Assembly (NCBI GenBank): GCA_030425645.1
Contig: JAUHZK010000008.1
Coordinates: forward strand, 1-64,000
DNA from: Gammaproteobacteria bacterium
GTDB lineage: Bacteria; Pseudomonadota; Gammaproteobacteria; JAPPPA01
Direction of reading: 5' to 3'
Length of the DNA: 64,000 bases
Position 1 is the first letter of the stretch; the number at the start of each line of letters is the position of its first letter. Below the pieces are notes generated by a model that saw only the letters and a program-made list of their open reading frames with translations, had not been told where the DNA came from and did not search any database. Below are positions 27,507-36,711 of the stretch, in pieces. The position numbers and the translations under genes are program-made.

Positions 27507-28868
27507 ATGCGCTTTTCTTCTTTTCTGCTTACTGCCGCACTCCTGAGCAGCGCCAATGCACAAGCCAATGCGCTGCTAGAGGTTTACCATTCGGCGCGCC
27601 AAACTGACCCAACCTATCAAGCCGCGCTAGCCGAAGCCGCTGCCAATAGTGAAACCAAAAAACAGGCGATCGGAGCGCTGCTGCCGCAGCTCAACTCCAG
27701 CGCCTATATCAACTCCACTGACCGCGATGCGACGCCGGCTGACCCAAGCAACCCAGCCTCTGCCAGTTTCAACCCCAGTGGCAGCTTCGACACTCAAGGC
27801 TATAGCGTCATCCTTACCCAGAGCATTGTGCGCTTTGATCAGTTTGCCTCTTTAGCCATCGGCTCTCTCACGGCCAAACAAGCAGAAGTAGATGTGCTGC
27901 TAGCCGAGCAGGAATTAGTCGCTCGCGCGGCGGAAGCCTACTTTGCCTTCCTAGCTGCCAAAACCGACCTAGCCACCGCCAAAGCAGAACGTGATGCCAT
28001 TAACAGCCAGCTAGAGCAGGCGCAAAAACGTTTTGAAGTAGGCCTTATTGCCAGTGTTGATGTTCAAGAAGCACAAGCTAGTTTCGACTTAGCTGATGCC
28101 CAGTTGATTGCCGCCGAACAGGCGCTAGAAAACGCTAAGGACATCATGCGCGAGATCGCCGGACAGCAGATTGATGACCTACCTGACCTGAAAGCCAATA
28201 TCCCCATGCAAGCACCCGCCGGTGACGACCAAAGCTGGGTTGAACGGGCCATGACTAACAACCCACAGCTAGTGCGTTCAAAGCTAGGCGTGGCCATTGC
28301 CGACAAGAACATTGCCGCGCAACGTGCCGGACATTTACCGGCGCTAAGCGCACAGGCCGAATATGCTTATCGTGATACGACTGACTTCGGCACCTCAGGC
28401 GCGGAGACCACCGACACACTTCTTAGCCTACAACTGAGCTTGCCTTTGTTTAGCGGCGGCAGCACCCAATCCAAAGTGCGCCAAGCTAGCCAACAGAAAT
28501 TACAAGCGGAACATCTTGCTGAGCAAGCGCGCCGCAGCGTTGAACGTGAAACACGCGCTGCTTACCGCAGCATGGTCAGCGCCATTCGCCGTGTGCAAGC
28601 TTTGGAGCAGGCGGTGCAATCTAACCAAACCGCATTAGAAGCCACGCAGGCCGGTTACGACGTCGGCACTCGCACTAGCGTTGATGTATTGAATGCACGT
28701 AGCGGTTTATTCCGCGCCCAGCGTGATTACGCTAAATCACGTTACGACTATGCGCTAAGCCTGATTCGCCTCTACCGCGCCGAAGGCACGCTGGGCCCGA
28801 ATCATTTGGTGGTTTTGAATGGCTGGTTGGAAAGCTCACTGTCGGATGCAGCGGCTAACCTACAATAG
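27507..28868 (+). CDS. tolC: TolC-family outer-membrane efflux channel
   Basis: 453 residues with a signal peptide ending near ANAQANA. The two internally repeated halves of the OEP fold are visible: 'GLIASVDVQEAQASFDLADAQLIAAEQ' and later 'GTRTSVDVLNARSGLFRAQRDYAKSRY'. These form the coiled-coil tunnel helices, and the 'SLPLFSGGSTQSKVRQA' strand region separates them. It is the outer-membrane exit duct for RND/ABC efflux and type I secretion; no pump gene is nearby. In P. aeruginosa a TolC homologue is also next to thiC. Confidence 0.94.
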   Translation: MRFSSFLLTAALLSSANAQANALLEVYHSARQTDPTYQAALAEAAANSETKKQAIGALLPQLNSSAYINSTDRDATPADPSNPASASFNPSGSFDTQGYSVILTQSIVRFDQFASLAIGSLTAKQAEVDVLLAEQELVARAAEAYFAFLAAKTDLATAKAERDAINSQLEQAQKRFEVGLIASVDVQEAQASFDLADAQLIAAEQALENAKDIMREIAGQQIDDLPDLKANIPMQAPAGDDQSWVERAMTNNPQLVRSKLGVAIADKNIAAQRAGHLPALSAQAEYAYRDTTDFGTSGAETTDTLLSLQLSLPLFSGGSTQSKVRQASQQKLQAEHLAEQARRSVERETRAAYRSMVSAIRRVQALEQAVQSNQTALEATQAGYDVGTRTSVDVLNARSGLFRAQRDYAKSRYDYALSLIRLYRAEGTLGPNHLVVLNGWLESSLSDAAANLQ

Positions 28869-28870
28869 CG

Positions 28871-30109
28871 CTAGCTAATTAAGTCGAGGGTGCGTTTTAA
28901 AGCGCCTCGATTAGCGGCCAAGAAACGGCTCGCTTTTTTAATCAAACGCTGACGTTGTTTGTCGCTGGTTAATAGCGTTAAACATTGCACCGTCAGCGCA
29001 TGTTCATCAGCTGCTTGTAGCAAAGCGCCCTCTTCCACTAAGGCCTCGGCAATCGGCTGCTCATGCAAATGCGGACCGACCACGACCGCCGTCTCCGTTA
29101 ACGCCGGTTCTAAAACATTATGGCCACCTATTGGCGCCAAGCTGCCGCCAACAAACGCCACCTCGGCCACCGCATAAAAGTTCAGCAATTCGCCGAGGGT
29201 GTCGGCCAAGTAGACTTGAACACTGGCATCGCAAGACATGCCTTGCGAGCGACGAGCGATAATAAAACCTGCCTCAACCAAACTTTCTGCTACCGCGTCA
29301 AAACGGTTCTGATGGCGCGGCGCAATCACTAGTAACAAGTTGGGAATTTGTTCGCGCAGTATTTTGGCCGATTCGGCAATCGCCGCTTCTTCGCCCTCAT
29401 GCGTACTGGCCGCTAACAACACGGTGCGGCCTTCAAATTCCGCCGCCAAGGCTTGGCGTTTTTCTTCAAAGCCAGCGGGCAGCGCCAGATCAAACTTAAT
29501 ATTGCCAGTCACCACCACCTTATCTGCCGGCGCACCCAAACTTTCAAAACGCTGTTTGTCGGCTTCGGTTTGGGTAGCAATCACTCGCACTGGTTCTAAT
29601 ACTCGGGTCAGCAGTTTGGCTGACATAAACCGCTGATAACCCGCCACTGAGTTGTCGGTGAGGCGAGCACTGGCATAGCTGACATCAATGCCGCGCTGAT
29701 GGCAGGCGGCTAATAAATTCGGCCACAGCTCGGTTTCCAACACCACCAAGCGTTGCGGTTGGGCTTTTTTCAAGAAGCGCTTAACGGCGCCCGGCCAGTC
29801 TATTGGCAGATAACAATGCTGCACCCGCTCACCGTATTGCTGCTGCACATAGCCAGAACCCGCCGGCGTGACCGTGGTAATCAATAAGCGTTGATCGCGG
29901 CTTAATAGGCTGTCGATTAGCGGCTTAGCTGCGACTAGCTCACCTAAGGAGGCACCGTGGATCCAATAATCCGCACCCGGAGTAACTCGCACCAAGCCGA
30001 GGCGCTCGCCCCAGCGTTGCCGATAGCCAGCCTCATTGCGGCCACGCAACCACAGCCACAGCCAAACGGCCGGAGATAACAGCGCCAGCAGTAAGCGATA
30101 GCGCAACAT
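28871..30109 (-). CDS. waaA: 3-deoxy-D-manno-octulosonic acid (Kdo) transferase
   Basis: 412 residues. Transfers Kdo from CMP-Kdo to lipid IVA on the inner leaflet, starting the LPS core. An N-terminal membrane anchor ('LLLALLSPAVWLWLWLRGR') precedes the GT-B fold with 'WIHGASLGELVAAKPLI' and 'LETELWPNLLAACHQRG'. The C-terminal half has 'LAASTHEGEE' and 'FVGGSLAPIGGHNVLEPA', the CMP-Kdo-binding signature. It lies 9 bases after hldE and only 2 bases from convergent tolC. Confidence 0.97.
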   Translation of the reverse strand: MLRYRLLLALLSPAVWLWLWLRGRNEAGYRQRWGERLGLVRVTPGADYWIHGASLGELVAAKPLIDSLLSRDQRLLITTVTPAGSGYVQQQYGERVQHCYLPIDWPGAVKRFLKKAQPQRLVVLETELWPNLLAACHQRGIDVSYASARLTDNSVAGYQRFMSAKLLTRVLEPVRVIATQTEADKQRFESLGAPADKVVVTGNIKFDLALPAGFEEKRQALAAEFEGRTVLLAASTHEGEEAAIAESAKILREQIPNLLLVIAPRHQNRFDAVAESLVEAGFIIARRSQGMSCDASVQVYLADTLGELLNFYAVAEVAFVGGSLAPIGGHNVLEPALTETAVVVGPHLHEQPIAEALVEEGALLQAADEHALTVQCLTLLTSDKQRQRLIKKASRFLAANRGALKRTLDLIS

Positions 30110-30118
30110 GGAAACGCG

Positions 30119-31555
30119 TTATTTGCCGCCGCTGAGAATGCGTTCCACCATCGTGGTGGTGGAATAACCAGCGAGGAATTGCAGCACTTCGACCTGGCCG
30201 CCATTGGCAATCACAGTATCGGCACCAACAATTTCGTCCGGCTTATAGTCGCCGCCCTTCACCAATACGTCCGGCAGCAGCTCAGCAATAATCTCGGCTG
30301 GCGTGTCTTCACCAAATGGCACCACCCAATCAACACTGGCCAAACCGGCCAATACCGCCATACGCTGTGTGGTGTCATTAATCGGCCGCGTTGGGCCTTT
30401 TAAGCGACTCACAGAATCACTGGTATTGACCGCTACAATCAGGCGATCACCCAAGCTCTTAGCCTGTTCTAAATAGGCCACATGGCCCGGATGCAATAAA
30501 TCGAAACAGCCATTAGTAAAGACCACTCGTTCGCCATGCGCGCGGGCGTCTTCAATCTTTTCTACTAGCTCCTCTTTAGAGACCACCCCGTTCGGGCTAC
30601 CCCAGGTTTTATGGGCCGCTCGGCGTAGCTGTGCGGGCGTGACTTGTACGGCACCAATTTTGGCCACAGCAACGCTGGCCGCCAAATTGGCAAAACGCAC
30701 CGCGTCTTTTACCGGCACATTGGCTGACATGCCCGCCGCCAAGGTACCAATCACCGTGTCACCGGCACCGGTTACATCAAAAACATCTTGCGCGTGGGTA
30801 GGAATATGCAGCGGCTTTTCAGTTGGCTGCACTAGGCTCATGCCTTCTTCGCTGCGCGTCACTAGCAACATATCTAGGCCGCAATCAGCCACCAATTGCT
30901 CAGCTTTAGCGACAATGCTTTCGTCACCACCGGCCGGGCCAACCACAGCTTCAAACTCACCACGGTTAGGCGTTAACAGCGTCGCACCACGGTACTTCTC
31001 AAAATCGCTGCCTTTAGGGTCAACCAAAATAGCCATGCCAGCGGCGCGCGCGGCCTCAATATATGGCTGCGGATCACCCAATACGCCTTTGGCGTAGTCA
31101 GACAAAACCACCAGATTGTATTTCGGCAATACCTGCTTAAAGCTCTCGAGCATGGCCTCGTGCGGCACTGGCATCGCCGTATCTTCAAAATCAATCCGCA
31201 CCAGCTGTTGGTTACGGCTTAAGACCCGCAGTTTTACCGTAGTCGGATAACCCTGCACACGCTGCAAATGCGCCTTAACGCCCTGCTCCGCCAAAAATGC
31301 TTCGAGCTCATCGGCGGCACGATCGGCACCCACCGCACCCATCAAACCAACTTGCCCACCCAGCGCAGCAATATTGGCGGCGACGTTACCGGCACCACCC
31401 AAACAATCACGCTCTTTGCCATGCAGCACCACCGGCACCGGCGCTTCTGGCGACACTCGGCTAGTGGAGCCGCTCCAGTAGCGGTCTAACATCACATCGC
31501 CCAAAACAAGGACTTTGGCGCTGGAATAATCAGGAATAGAAGTGCGGCTGCTCAT
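30119..31555 (-). CDS. hldE: Bifunctional heptose 7-phosphate kinase / heptose 1-phosphate adenylyltransferase
   Basis: 478 residues. The N-terminal ribokinase-like domain (1-320) has 'VLVLGDVMLDRYW', 'GGAGNVAANIAALGG' and the kinase 'DVTGAGDTVIGTLA'. The C-terminal nucleotidyltransferase (345-478) has 'VFTNGCFDLLHPGHVAYL' with the HxGH motif and 'GGDYKPDEIVG'. It makes ADP-heptose for the LPS inner core. It sits directly upstream of waaA and divergent from the lipid A acyltransferase, an LPS cluster. Confidence 0.98.
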   Translation of the reverse strand: MSSRTSIPDYSSAKVLVLGDVMLDRYWSGSTSRVSPEAPVPVVLHGKERDCLGGAGNVAANIAALGGQVGLMGAVGADRAADELEAFLAEQGVKAHLQRVQGYPTTVKLRVLSRNQQLVRIDFEDTAMPVPHEAMLESFKQVLPKYNLVVLSDYAKGVLGDPQPYIEAARAAGMAILVDPKGSDFEKYRGATLLTPNRGEFEAVVGPAGGDESIVAKAEQLVADCGLDMLLVTRSEEGMSLVQPTEKPLHIPTHAQDVFDVTGAGDTVIGTLAAGMSANVPVKDAVRFANLAASVAVAKIGAVQVTPAQLRRAAHKTWGSPNGVVSKEELVEKIEDARAHGERVVFTNGCFDLLHPGHVAYLEQAKSLGDRLIVAVNTSDSVSRLKGPTRPINDTTQRMAVLAGLASVDWVVPFGEDTPAEIIAELLPDVLVKGGDYKPDEIVGADTVIANGGQVEVLQFLAGYSTTTMVERILSGGK

Positions 31556-31650
31556 TAAAGTTATCTTGGCTTATGTTGTTGTATAGAAACTAAGGCTTAG
31601 AATAGCAGCCTGTTATTGTTACAAGCCACCCATAAGCGATAGATTCATCA

Positions 31651-32556
31651 ATGTCCCGACCGCGTTTTTCTGCTGCCTTGCTAAAGCCTAAACACTGGGG
31701 CATTTGGTTTCTATTTGGATTGCTTTGGCTGGTAGTACAAATGCCGCAGTCTGTGCGCATGGCGTTTGGTACTGGCGTTGGTAAATTAGCTTGGAACCTG
31801 AAGTCACGTCGGCATATCACCGAGGTTAATATCCGCCTTGCTTATCCCGATTTATCCGCGGCCGAGCAAGAACAATTGGCGCGTGACCATTTAATCGCCG
31901 TTGGCCGTGGTTTTATTGAAATGGCCATGTGCTGGTGGCTAGCGGAATGGCGTTGCCGCGGCCTAGTGGAATACCAAGGCAAAGAACATTTAGAAGCCGC
32001 GCTAAAAGAAGGCGGCGTGATTATGCTGAGCGCGCACTTTACGCCACTCGAATTTAGCGGCCGCCTATTAGCGCTAGAACACGACATTGCCGCCATGTTC
32101 CGCCCTAGCGAGAACGAAGTGCTGAATTGGGCTTGGTCCAAATTCCGTGGCAAGGTCGCCAAACACGCCATCCCACGTGACGACGTACGCGGCATGATTA
32201 AACGCCTTAAAGAAGGCTACCCCGTTTGGTACGCCGCCGACCAAGCCACAGCCTTTAAATACACCGCCACCGTGCCATTTATGGGCGAACCGGCACTAAC
32301 CAATACCTCTACCAGCCGTTTTGCCAAACTTGGCAAAGCCAAGGTGGTGCCGTTCTTTGTGCACCGTCGTGCTGATAACAAAAAATACATCCTCAAATTC
32401 GGCGAAGCCTTGGACAACTACCCTAGCGGCAACGATGCGGCCGACGCTATCCGCATGAACCAGCTAATTGAGAAAGCCATTGAAGATGCGCCGGAACAAT
32501 ATTTTTGGCTGCATCGACGCTACAAAAACCGCGACGGTTTAGCTGACCCTTATTAG
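31651..32556 (+). CDS. Lipid A biosynthesis acyltransferase, LpxL/HtrB family
   Basis: 301 residues. The N-terminal membrane anchor is 'WGIWFLFGLLWLVVQMP', followed by 'AFGTGVGKLAW'. The catalytic Hx4E motif is HFTPLE at about residue 131, followed by 'FRPSENEVLNWAWSKFRG' and 'VWYAADQA'. The C-terminal 'APEQYFWLHRRYKNR' is typical. It adds a secondary acyl chain to Kdo2-lipid IVA at the inner membrane. Divergent from hldE with 95 bases between. The LpxL versus LpxM assignment cannot be settled by eye. Confidence 0.94.
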   Translation: MSRPRFSAALLKPKHWGIWFLFGLLWLVVQMPQSVRMAFGTGVGKLAWNLKSRRHITEVNIRLAYPDLSAAEQEQLARDHLIAVGRGFIEMAMCWWLAEWRCRGLVEYQGKEHLEAALKEGGVIMLSAHFTPLEFSGRLLALEHDIAAMFRPSENEVLNWAWSKFRGKVAKHAIPRDDVRGMIKRLKEGYPVWYAADQATAFKYTATVPFMGEPALTNTSTSRFAKLGKAKVVPFFVHRRADNKKYILKFGEALDNYPSGNDAADAIRMNQLIEKAIEDAPEQYFWLHRRYKNRDGLADPY

Positions 32557-32608
32557 TGGCCCCTTGTTAGCGACCCCTTGTTAGCGACCCACTATTAGCG
32601 ACCTATCA
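32553..32608. repeat. Four 14-bp tandem repeats at the lpxL-type/ilvY junction
   Basis: Units TTAGTGGCCCCTTG, TTAGCGACCCCTTG, TTAGCGACCCACTA and TTAGCGACCTATCA follow each other without gaps. The first TTAG contains the acyltransferase stop and the last unit reaches the ilvY stop. Each unit adds an in-frame-independent TAG. Confidence 0.85.
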
Positions 32609-33535
32609 CTAACGGCCAGTACTGCGCGTACTCTCACGCGCGCTTTTTAAGAAAGCACTAATCACCGGTCGGCCTTGGTCTTCTTGGCGCGAGACCACAC
32701 CAATGGCTAAAGCCTGATTATCAATATCGGCACTGATCACATTCACTTGGTCGGCATGAATACTGTCTTCCAATACCAAACGCGGCACAACAGCGACACC
32801 AAGCCCAAGTGAAACCATACTCACAATCGCCTCATTACCGCTTACCTGCGCCGATATATTGGGTTTAACGCCATAACCTTTTAGCCAGGCTACGCTGCGG
32901 TCACGTACCAAACCGCGCTCTTGCAAAATAAACGGTAGCGCCGACCACCAACCGGCGGACTGCGTGCTTAGACCAGCTTCGTTGACGCCCGCCACCTGCT
33001 CGCGCACCGCGCAAGGAATACTCGGCGCGATAAATTGCAGCGGCGAATACGTCAGCACGTCAAAGTTTAGGCGTTTGGATAATTGCGGCGGACGCACCGC
33101 AATCGCCACATCCATTTGGCCTTCGGCGACACGTTCTACGGCTTCGGCTTGGTCGCCGGTGTGTAGTTGCAATTCAATATTCGGGTACTGCTGGCGTAGC
33201 GCCGCTAGTACCGGCGACAGTACGCCATGTACCGCCGTTACCGAGCAAAACAAACTAATACTGCCACGCGCCTCCACCTCTGGCGTTTGCATGGCTTGTT
33301 GTAAGCTGGCCCAGCTTTGCAGACTTTGTTCGGCGTAGCTTAGAAACACGCGCCCTTCTGCCGTGAGCGTGACGCTGCGGTTATCACGGTCAAATAACGT
33401 CGCCCCGACTTCTTCTTCCAAACGTTGCACCACCCGCGACAAAGTCGACGGGCTAACGTGCATCGCCTCACTGGTTTTTCCAAAGTGCAGGCTATTGGCT
33501 AAATGGCAAAACAGGGTTAGTGATTTTTGGTCCAT
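32609..33535 (-). CDS. ilvY: LysR-type regulator of ilvC (IlvY)
   Basis: 308 residues. The N-terminal winged helix 'LTLFCHLANSLHFGKTSEAMHVSPSTLSRVVQRLEEEVGATLFDR' is typical of LysR proteins and close to E. coli IlvY. The effector domain (90-300) would bind acetolactate or acetohydroxybutyrate. It is divergent from ilvC, the arrangement in which IlvY activates ilvC. The C-terminus ends 'SARESTRSTGR'. Candidate operators lie in 33655-33690. Confidence 0.95.
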   Translation of the reverse strand: MDQKSLTLFCHLANSLHFGKTSEAMHVSPSTLSRVVQRLEEEVGATLFDRDNRSVTLTAEGRVFLSYAEQSLQSWASLQQAMQTPEVEARGSISLFCSVTAVHGVLSPVLAALRQQYPNIELQLHTGDQAEAVERVAEGQMDVAIAVRPPQLSKRLNFDVLTYSPLQFIAPSIPCAVREQVAGVNEAGLSTQSAGWWSALPFILQERGLVRDRSVAWLKGYGVKPNISAQVSGNEAIVSMVSLGLGVAVVPRLVLEDSIHADQVNVISADIDNQALAIGVVSRQEDQGRPVISAFLKSARESTRSTGR

Positions 33536-33572
33536 CTGTTAATCCGACATTTATACGCAAAGTGCTTCGATT

Positions 33573-33807
33573 CTTCGACAAGCTCAGAACTCAGCCTGAA
33601 CGGTGTATTCCGTTAGTCCTGAGCCTGTCGAAGGACGGGAAAACATAACAATTGTTTCAATAAATGAAATAGTGTTTTTCATATAATTCATTTTACGCAA
33701 CATGGCTATATAAATAAAATAGCGCTCCGAAATTCCCGTCCTTCGACAAGCTCAGGACTAACGGTGGTGGTAATCAAACTATCCCGCTAGCTCTGAGCCT
33801 GTCGAAG
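33573..33807. repeat. Nested inverted repeats in the ilvY-ilvC intergenic region
   Basis: Two hairpin units built on CTTCGACAAGCTCAG and its partner CTGAGCCTGTCGAAG lie at 33573-33635 and 33741-33807. In addition 33610-33641 is the inverse complement of about 33733-33764 with one mismatch, so the two units are themselves inverted about the promoter. This CTGAGCCTGTCGAAG core is a widely dispersed intergenic repeat in many bacteria. The region between the units (33642-33732) holds the ilvC promoter and probable IlvY sites. The second unit lies inside the ilvC leader RNA. Confidence 0.9.
33655..33720 (+). promoter_or_regulatory. ilvC promoter and probable IlvY operators
   Basis: TTTCAATAAATGAAA (33655-33669) contains a symmetrical T-N11-A LysR-type box. 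ATGAAA-N7-TTTCAT (33664-33682) overlaps it, with a further TTCAT at about 33686. Downstream, TTTACG (33692-33697) and TAAAAT (33715-33720) are separated by 17 bases as -35 and -10. Operators just upstream of a weak -35 fit activation by IlvY. Confidence 0.55.
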
Positions 33808-33840
33808 AGCGAAACAAAACACACACTCAAGGACACCATC

Positions 33841-35316
33841 ATGGGTCAAAACTACTTCAACACCCTGCCGCTACGCGTGCAGCTAGAAGAGCTAGGCAAA
33901 TGCCGCTTTATGGACCGCTCTGAATTTGCAGACGGCTGTGACTACCTAAAAGGTAAAAAAATCGTCATCGTTGGTTGTGGCGCGCAAGGCCTTAACCAAG
34001 GCATGAACCTACGTGACTCTGGCCTAGATGTGTCTTACGCACTACGCGCCGCCGCTATCGAAGAAAAGCGCCAGTCTTGGAAAAACGCTACCGAAAACGG
34101 CTTTACCGTAGGCACCTACGAAGAGTTGATCCCAACGGCTGACGTTGTGATGAACCTAACTCCAGACAAGCAACACACCCCAGTAGTTGAAGCAGTAATG
34201 CCGCTAATGAAAGAAGGCGCTTGCTTGGATTACGCACACGGCTTCAACCTAGTTGAAGAAGGCATGCAAATTCGCAAAGACCTTACCGTTGTTATGTGCT
34301 GCCCTAAATGCCCAGGCTCAGAAGTTCGCGCTGAATACGAGCGTGGCTTTGGTGTACCTACCCTTATCGCCGTTCACCGTGAAAACGACCCGAAAGGCGA
34401 AGGCATGGCCATTGCTAAAGCACTAGCGTCTGGCACCGGCGGTGACCGCGCTGGCGTATTGGAATCTTCTCCAATCGCAGAAGTGAAGTCAGACCTAATG
34501 GGCGAGCAAACCATCCTTTGCGGCATGCTACAAACCGGCTCAATCCTTTGCTACGACAAAATGGTTGAGAAAGGCATCGACGCTGGCTACGCAGCCAAGC
34601 TGATCCAATACGGTTGGGAAACCATCACCGAAGGTCTTAAGTACGGCGGCGTAACCAACATGTTGGACCGCCTAAGCAACCCAGACAAAATCCGTTGCTT
34701 TGACGTAGCTGAAGAACTTAAAGACATCATGCGTCCGCTATTCCAGAAGCACCAAGATGACATCATCTCTGGCCACTTCTCAGAAACCATGATGGCCGAC
34801 TGGGCTAACGACGACGCCAACCTACTAGGCTGGCGCGCCGCCACTGCTGAAACCAACTTCGAAAAAGCCGAAGTGGGCAGCATGGAAATCGCCGAGCAAG
34901 AGTTCTACGACAACGGCATCCTAATGGTCGCCATGGTTAAAGCTGGCGTAGAGCTAGCCTTCGAAACCATGGTTGCAGCGGGCATCATCGAAGAATCTGC
35001 TTACTACGAATCACTTCACGAAACCCCGCTTATCGCCAACACCATTGCGCGTAAAAAGCTATACGAAATGAACGTAGTGATCTCAGACACCGCTGAATAC
35101 GGCTGCTACCTCTTCGACCACGCTTGCAAACCACTGCTAGCCGACTTCATGAAGACCGTAGACACCGACATCATCGGCGCCGGCACCAACAACGCCGACA
35201 ACGGCGTAGACAATGCCCGTCTGATTGAAGTGAACGCTGCACTACGTAACCACCCTGTAGAACAGGTGGGTAACAAACTACGTGGCTACATGACTGCGAT
35301 GAAGAAGATCGTTTAA
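33841..35316 (+). CDS. ilvC: Ketol-acid reductoisomerase, class II (long form)
   Basis: Converts acetolactate and acetohydroxybutyrate to the dihydroxy acids of valine and isoleucine synthesis with NADPH and Mg2+. 491 residues, the long E. coli/plant-type form with a duplicated C-terminal knotted domain rather than the ~330-residue class I form. The Rossmann motif is '[21 protein letters not shown]'; '[10 protein letters not shown]' and '[13 protein letters not shown]' mark the metal site. AAGGA precedes the ATG. Leucine codons are mostly CTA (10 of the first 15). Confidence 0.97.
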   Translation: MGQNYFNTLPLRVQLEELGKCRFMDRSEFADGCDYLKGKKIVIVGCGAQGLNQGMNLRDSGLDVSYALRAAAIEEKRQSWKNATENGFTVGTYEELIPTADVVMNLTPDKQHTPVVEAVMPLMKEGACLDYAHGFNLVEEGMQIRKDLTVVMCCPKCPGSEVRAEYERGFGVPTLIAVHRENDPKGEGMAIAKALASGTGGDRAGVLESSPIAEVKSDLMGEQTILCGMLQTGSILCYDKMVEKGIDAGYAAKLIQYGWETITEGLKYGGVTNMLDRLSNPDKIRCFDVAEELKDIMRPLFQKHQDDIISGHFSETMMADWANDDANLLGWRAATAETNFEKAEVGSMEIAEQEFYDNGILMVAMVKAGVELAFETMVAAGIIEESAYYESLHETPLIANTIARKKLYEMNVVISDTAEYGCYLFDHACKPLLADFMKTVDTDIIGAGTNNADNGVDNARLIEVNAALRNHPVEQVGNKLRGYMTAMKKIV

Positions 35317-35339
35317 CCCCCGATTAAACCCTTCTAGAT

Positions 35340-35375
35340 AAAAGGCCGCCCTGCTTTTGCAGGGCGGCCTTTTTT
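35340..35375 (+). terminator. ilvC terminator (copy 1 of an identical pair)
   Basis: AAAAGGCCGCCCTGC-TTTT-GCAGGGCGGCC followed by TTTTTT. A 36-base identical copy occurs at 36657-36692. Confidence 0.92.
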
Positions 35376-35529
35376 TATTCTTTCAAGCCAAAATGGCCTG
35401 TGCTATTAGGCCCATATCGCAGACGTAGACATGGAGCAACCAAACGATTAGTTTATATGTGCCGTATTCGGCCGCCACAAATGCAGAATACGGAGTCACC
35501 GAAATTTTAAAATACTGCCGAGTAAAGTC

Positions 35530-36072
35530 ATGACGATAAAGAAAATTTCTGTTGTTTTATGCGCTATTCCGCTATTGGCTGGTTGTATCAACACTAGTTC
35601 AACCGGGGTTTTTGGGAATAAAATAAAACAATATCAAGACGCCACTCAAGGCCCAGTTAGTCTCATCCATTTCAGTAGCGATAAAGCTTACAAGAGTCCT
35701 AAAGGTCAGCCACTATGGGGGGACCCTGTCATTTGTGGCCCATCCGGTGCAGAAAACACCCGAAAAGAACACGAACCAATAAAAAACACTATTAAGGTCA
35801 AATCTGGCGAGGCAATAACATTAACATCAGTTGTTAGAATCACGATGGGCCATACCCCAACGGCGTGCTGGGACTTTGTCACATTTACCCCCAAAGAAAA
35901 TACCGACTACATAGTGGTCAACGAACGAATTGGTGGTGGATGGCTTGATTTCAGCGCTATCAACTGCAGGGTTTCTGTACTAGAAAAGACAACAAACGAA
36001 TTCAAACGCATCCAAGTGGAACGTTCACACAATCAATCCTGCCCCTTATCCCACTATATCGACCCGAACTAA
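35530..36072 (+). CDS. Predicted lipoprotein, 180 residues, family not recognised
   Basis: A signal sequence MTIKKISVVLCAIPLLAGC has a lipobox (LLAGC) and would be lipid-modified at Cys19. The mature part starts with Asn-Thr-Ser-Ser. It has several cysteines ('VICGPSG', 'ACWDF', 'NCRVS', 'SCPLS') that could form disulfides in the periplasm. It contains strand-rich stretches but no motif I can name. Its codon and base use look more AT-rich than the flanking ilvC. It is followed 46 bases later by another small lipoprotein gene. Both sit between identical terminators, which suggests an acquired or duplicated islet. Confidence 0.75.
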   Translation: MTIKKISVVLCAIPLLAGCINTSSTGVFGNKIKQYQDATQGPVSLIHFSSDKAYKSPKGQPLWGDPVICGPSGAENTRKEHEPIKNTIKVKSGEAITLTSVVRITMGHTPTACWDFVTFTPKENTDYIVVNERIGGGWLDFSAINCRVSVLEKTTNEFKRIQVERSHNQSCPLSHYIDPN

Positions 36073-36118
36073 TATAAGCCTAACTACTAACAAATAGATC
36101 TATTAGCTGGAGCAACTA

Positions 36119-36580
36119 ATGAAAAAGATAATACTAGCCTTACTGGTCATTGTACTTTCCGGATGCGTAACCCTTTATGACCCTATCCCTCCCAATTATA
36201 CGGGTGGCGTCGCTGTTATCACTGACACAGTGAGCAATAAAGCGAACACCAAGGCCGACTATTTTATGCTTACCAAAATTGACGACCAGCCAATAGAAAA
36301 TAGTTGGTCCGAGACGCGCTCAGCAAACTATGGCCGCGGCATGTCCTTTAATCCAGTAATGCTAAGCCGACAGGTCTTACCGAAAAACCAAACTTTCACT
36401 ATCGTCGGAATGGTTTTCTTTCCTACAGACTTTCAGTCCATTATTGGGGACGAAATGAAGGTAGAAAAGAACATTACCTTTACGCCCAAGATTGGCATGA
36501 CCTATTACGTGAAGGGCGAACTTAGCAAAGATAATTCGAAAGTATGGCTAGAAGATTCAGCTGGCAATATCATTCCCTAA
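36119..36580 (+). CDS. Predicted lipoprotein, 153 residues, family not recognised
   Basis: MKKIILALLVIVLSGC is a short lipoprotein signal with lipobox LSGC (Cys16). The mature protein is strand-rich ('GGVAVITDTVSNKANTKADYFML', 'TFTIVGMVFFPTDF', 'ITFTPKIGMTYYVKGEL') and ends with 'LEDSAGNIIP', resembling small beta-sandwich envelope lipoproteins. A GGAG lies about 7 bases before the ATG. Together with the preceding gene it forms a two-gene operon ending at the terminator copy 36657-36692. Confidence 0.75.
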   Translation: MKKIILALLVIVLSGCVTLYDPIPPNYTGGVAVITDTVSNKANTKADYFMLTKIDDQPIENSWSETRSANYGRGMSFNPVMLSRQVLPKNQTFTIVGMVFFPTDFQSIIGDEMKVEKNITFTPKIGMTYYVKGELSKDNSKVWLEDSAGNIIP

Positions 36581-36656
36581 AGCGATCTATAAACGCCATA
36601 AATTAAGTTCGCTAGGAACGCCGGTTCTCCGGGCCACCATAATAACTTACCAATAC

Positions 36657-36692
36657 AAAAGGCCGCCCTGCTTTTGCAGGGCGGCCTTTTTT
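36657..36692. terminator. Terminator copy 2, identical to the ilvC terminator
   Basis: The same 36 bases as 35340-35375. It sits between the convergent lipoprotein (+) and barrel (-) genes. Being flanked by A's and T's, it can work both ways. Confidence 0.9.
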
Positions 36693-36711
36693 GTTTTCAG
36701 ACAAGTAGTGA

